Below, in pieces: positions 63,234 through 64,000 of a DNA stretch of 64,000 bases. Position 1 is the stretch's first letter; every line of letters begins with the position of its first letter. A model generated the notes under the pieces. The model was not told the origin of the DNA and made no database searches. It worked only from the letters and a program-made list of their open reading frames with translations. The position numbers were made by a program, and so were the translations under genes. The DNA lies in assembly GCA_907163375.1 (NCBI GenBank), contig CAJQUW010008996.1, positions 5,001-69,000 on the forward strand, in the 5' to 3' direction. This stretch comes from Prostheceraeus crozeri. Lineage: Eukaryota > Platyhelminthes > Polycladida > Euryleptidae.

Positions 63234-64000
63234 TTGCTCACCAAAGTTTTTACAGGAAGAAGAGGCCCATCTTGAGAATATCTTAATCAAGAATGGATAT
63301 CCCAGATGGTTTATCAAAAAACATTCTACCGACATGAATAAAGTTGCCTATGAAACAGTTCGGAAAAAGCCGATTATGGTATGTATGCCGTATTATGAAC
63401 CTCAAAGCAGTGTTTTGGCTCAACAGTTGTCTAAAGTGGTGAACAAGACCTATTTCCATCTCAAGACGTTTGTGACATTTTACACCAAACGCTTAGGTCC
63501 TGTCGCACCGAAGGATCCTGTGCCGCTTCCCTTCCAGAACACTCTTGTCTATGAATTTAGTTGCGCTTGCGGCGCAAGCTACATAGGGAAGTTGCAGAGG
63601 GCTCTTCAAGAACGGTTGAAAGATCACATCCCAAAATGGCTAGCGCAGAGTTCAAGCAGACCAAGATCGTCGAAACTGCCAGCATCCAGCTTCAACAGAC
63701 ACTTGCAGTTATGCCACCATCGAACATTAGCCTCAATCAACGATTTCAAATGTTTAAAAAAGTGCAGCAGTTCGTTTGATTTGTATGTAACTGAAGGACT
63801 GGCCATCAAGTGGTTCAAACCAGTGTTGTGTGTCCAAAAAGATTTTGTATTTCCAAGTACTTGTCTATAGCTTATTTTCTTCCTTTTCCTTCCATTATCT
63901 TATTCTTTGACTTAATTTTTTGGTTTAATGTGTCATTAAACAAGAACTGAAGATTCCTATTTCACACATTACATGACGTCGTCACCAAGCTTTCTATGTC
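63220..64000 (+). mobile_element. Second Penelope-like 3' part, cut by the Polinton end and the window end
   Basis: From about 63214 onward the sequence is almost identical to 38297-39080, with only a handful of single-base differences over about 780 bp. It encodes YYRARHLCSPKFLQEE, NGYPRWFIKKHSTDM, and the GIY-YIG nuclease (VYEFSCACGASYIGKLQR) in one frame to 63870, then the same 3' UTR. The element's 5' part is not present: the Polinton right end replaces it. The copy continues beyond the window. Confidence 0.88.

Overview
The window looks like genomic DNA of an invertebrate animal, possibly a lophotrochozoan. The grounds are one intronless rhodopsin-class receptor gene of an invertebrate peptide-receptor-like type, AT-rich intergenic DNA, and a dense load of animal mobile elements: Ty3/gypsy, an APE-type LINE, mariner, Penelope-like elements and a complete-length Polinton/Maverick. 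The organism assignment is an inference. The only intact host gene I can support is the receptor at 12822-13856.

Layout. 1-2802: decayed Ty3/gypsy pol remnant. 3245-3525: alpha-tubulin pseudogene fragment on the minus strand. 3615-4077: decayed exonuclease-like coding stretch. About 4190-7967: an apparently intact two-ORF LINE ending in a (TAC)n tail. 7990-8960: unrecognised coding-like DNA. 9374-11182: mariner with very long (about 215 bp) terminal inverted repeats and a frameshifted transposase, flanked by TA. 12822-13856: receptor gene. 13857-19600: gene-poor DNA with a long imperfect hairpin at 16491-16666. 19615 to about 35330: an array of about ten tandem 1.56-1.59 kb units, near-identical over most of its length and degenerate at the right edge. 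36214-37610: decayed reverse transcriptase element on the minus strand. 37611-39830: a diverged copy of the array unit interrupted by a Penelope-like element whose 5' part is inverted. 39836-40160: AT-rich repeat flanked by 17-bp direct repeats. 40169-63233: a 23-kb Polinton. 63220-64000: a second Penelope-like 3' part, almost identical to the one at 38297-39080.

The Polinton is the centre of interest. It has long modular TIRs that differ in length because a 305-bp unit is repeated a different number of times at each end. The left side holds small unrecognised genes and a protein-primed family B DNA polymerase read rightward. A compact leftward block carries a RING-type membrane protein, a basic protein, the packaging ATPase, a conserved unknown protein, a Cys-rich miniprotein, a chromodomain integrase, a basic virion-type protein, the double-jelly-roll major capsid protein and an adenovirus-type protease. 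Between the two lie two paralogous structural-type proteins and, read rightward, a pair of PC4-like small proteins followed by a TATA-binding-protein (TBP)-like reading region. A few of its roughly twenty genes no longer read through (I estimate three to five breaks), so it is a fairly young but broken fossil.

The most unusual signal is an apparent transcription kit in the Polinton. It has TBP-like and PC4-like proteins. Two inward-facing genes near opposite ends share one promoter layout: two CCAAT boxes, TATA, a conserved leader motif, then an ATG that abuts a splice donor. Other clear TATA boxes, short introns of about 59-68 bp and convergent poly(A) signals are also present. I did not run any search; family calls rest on motifs recognised by eye.
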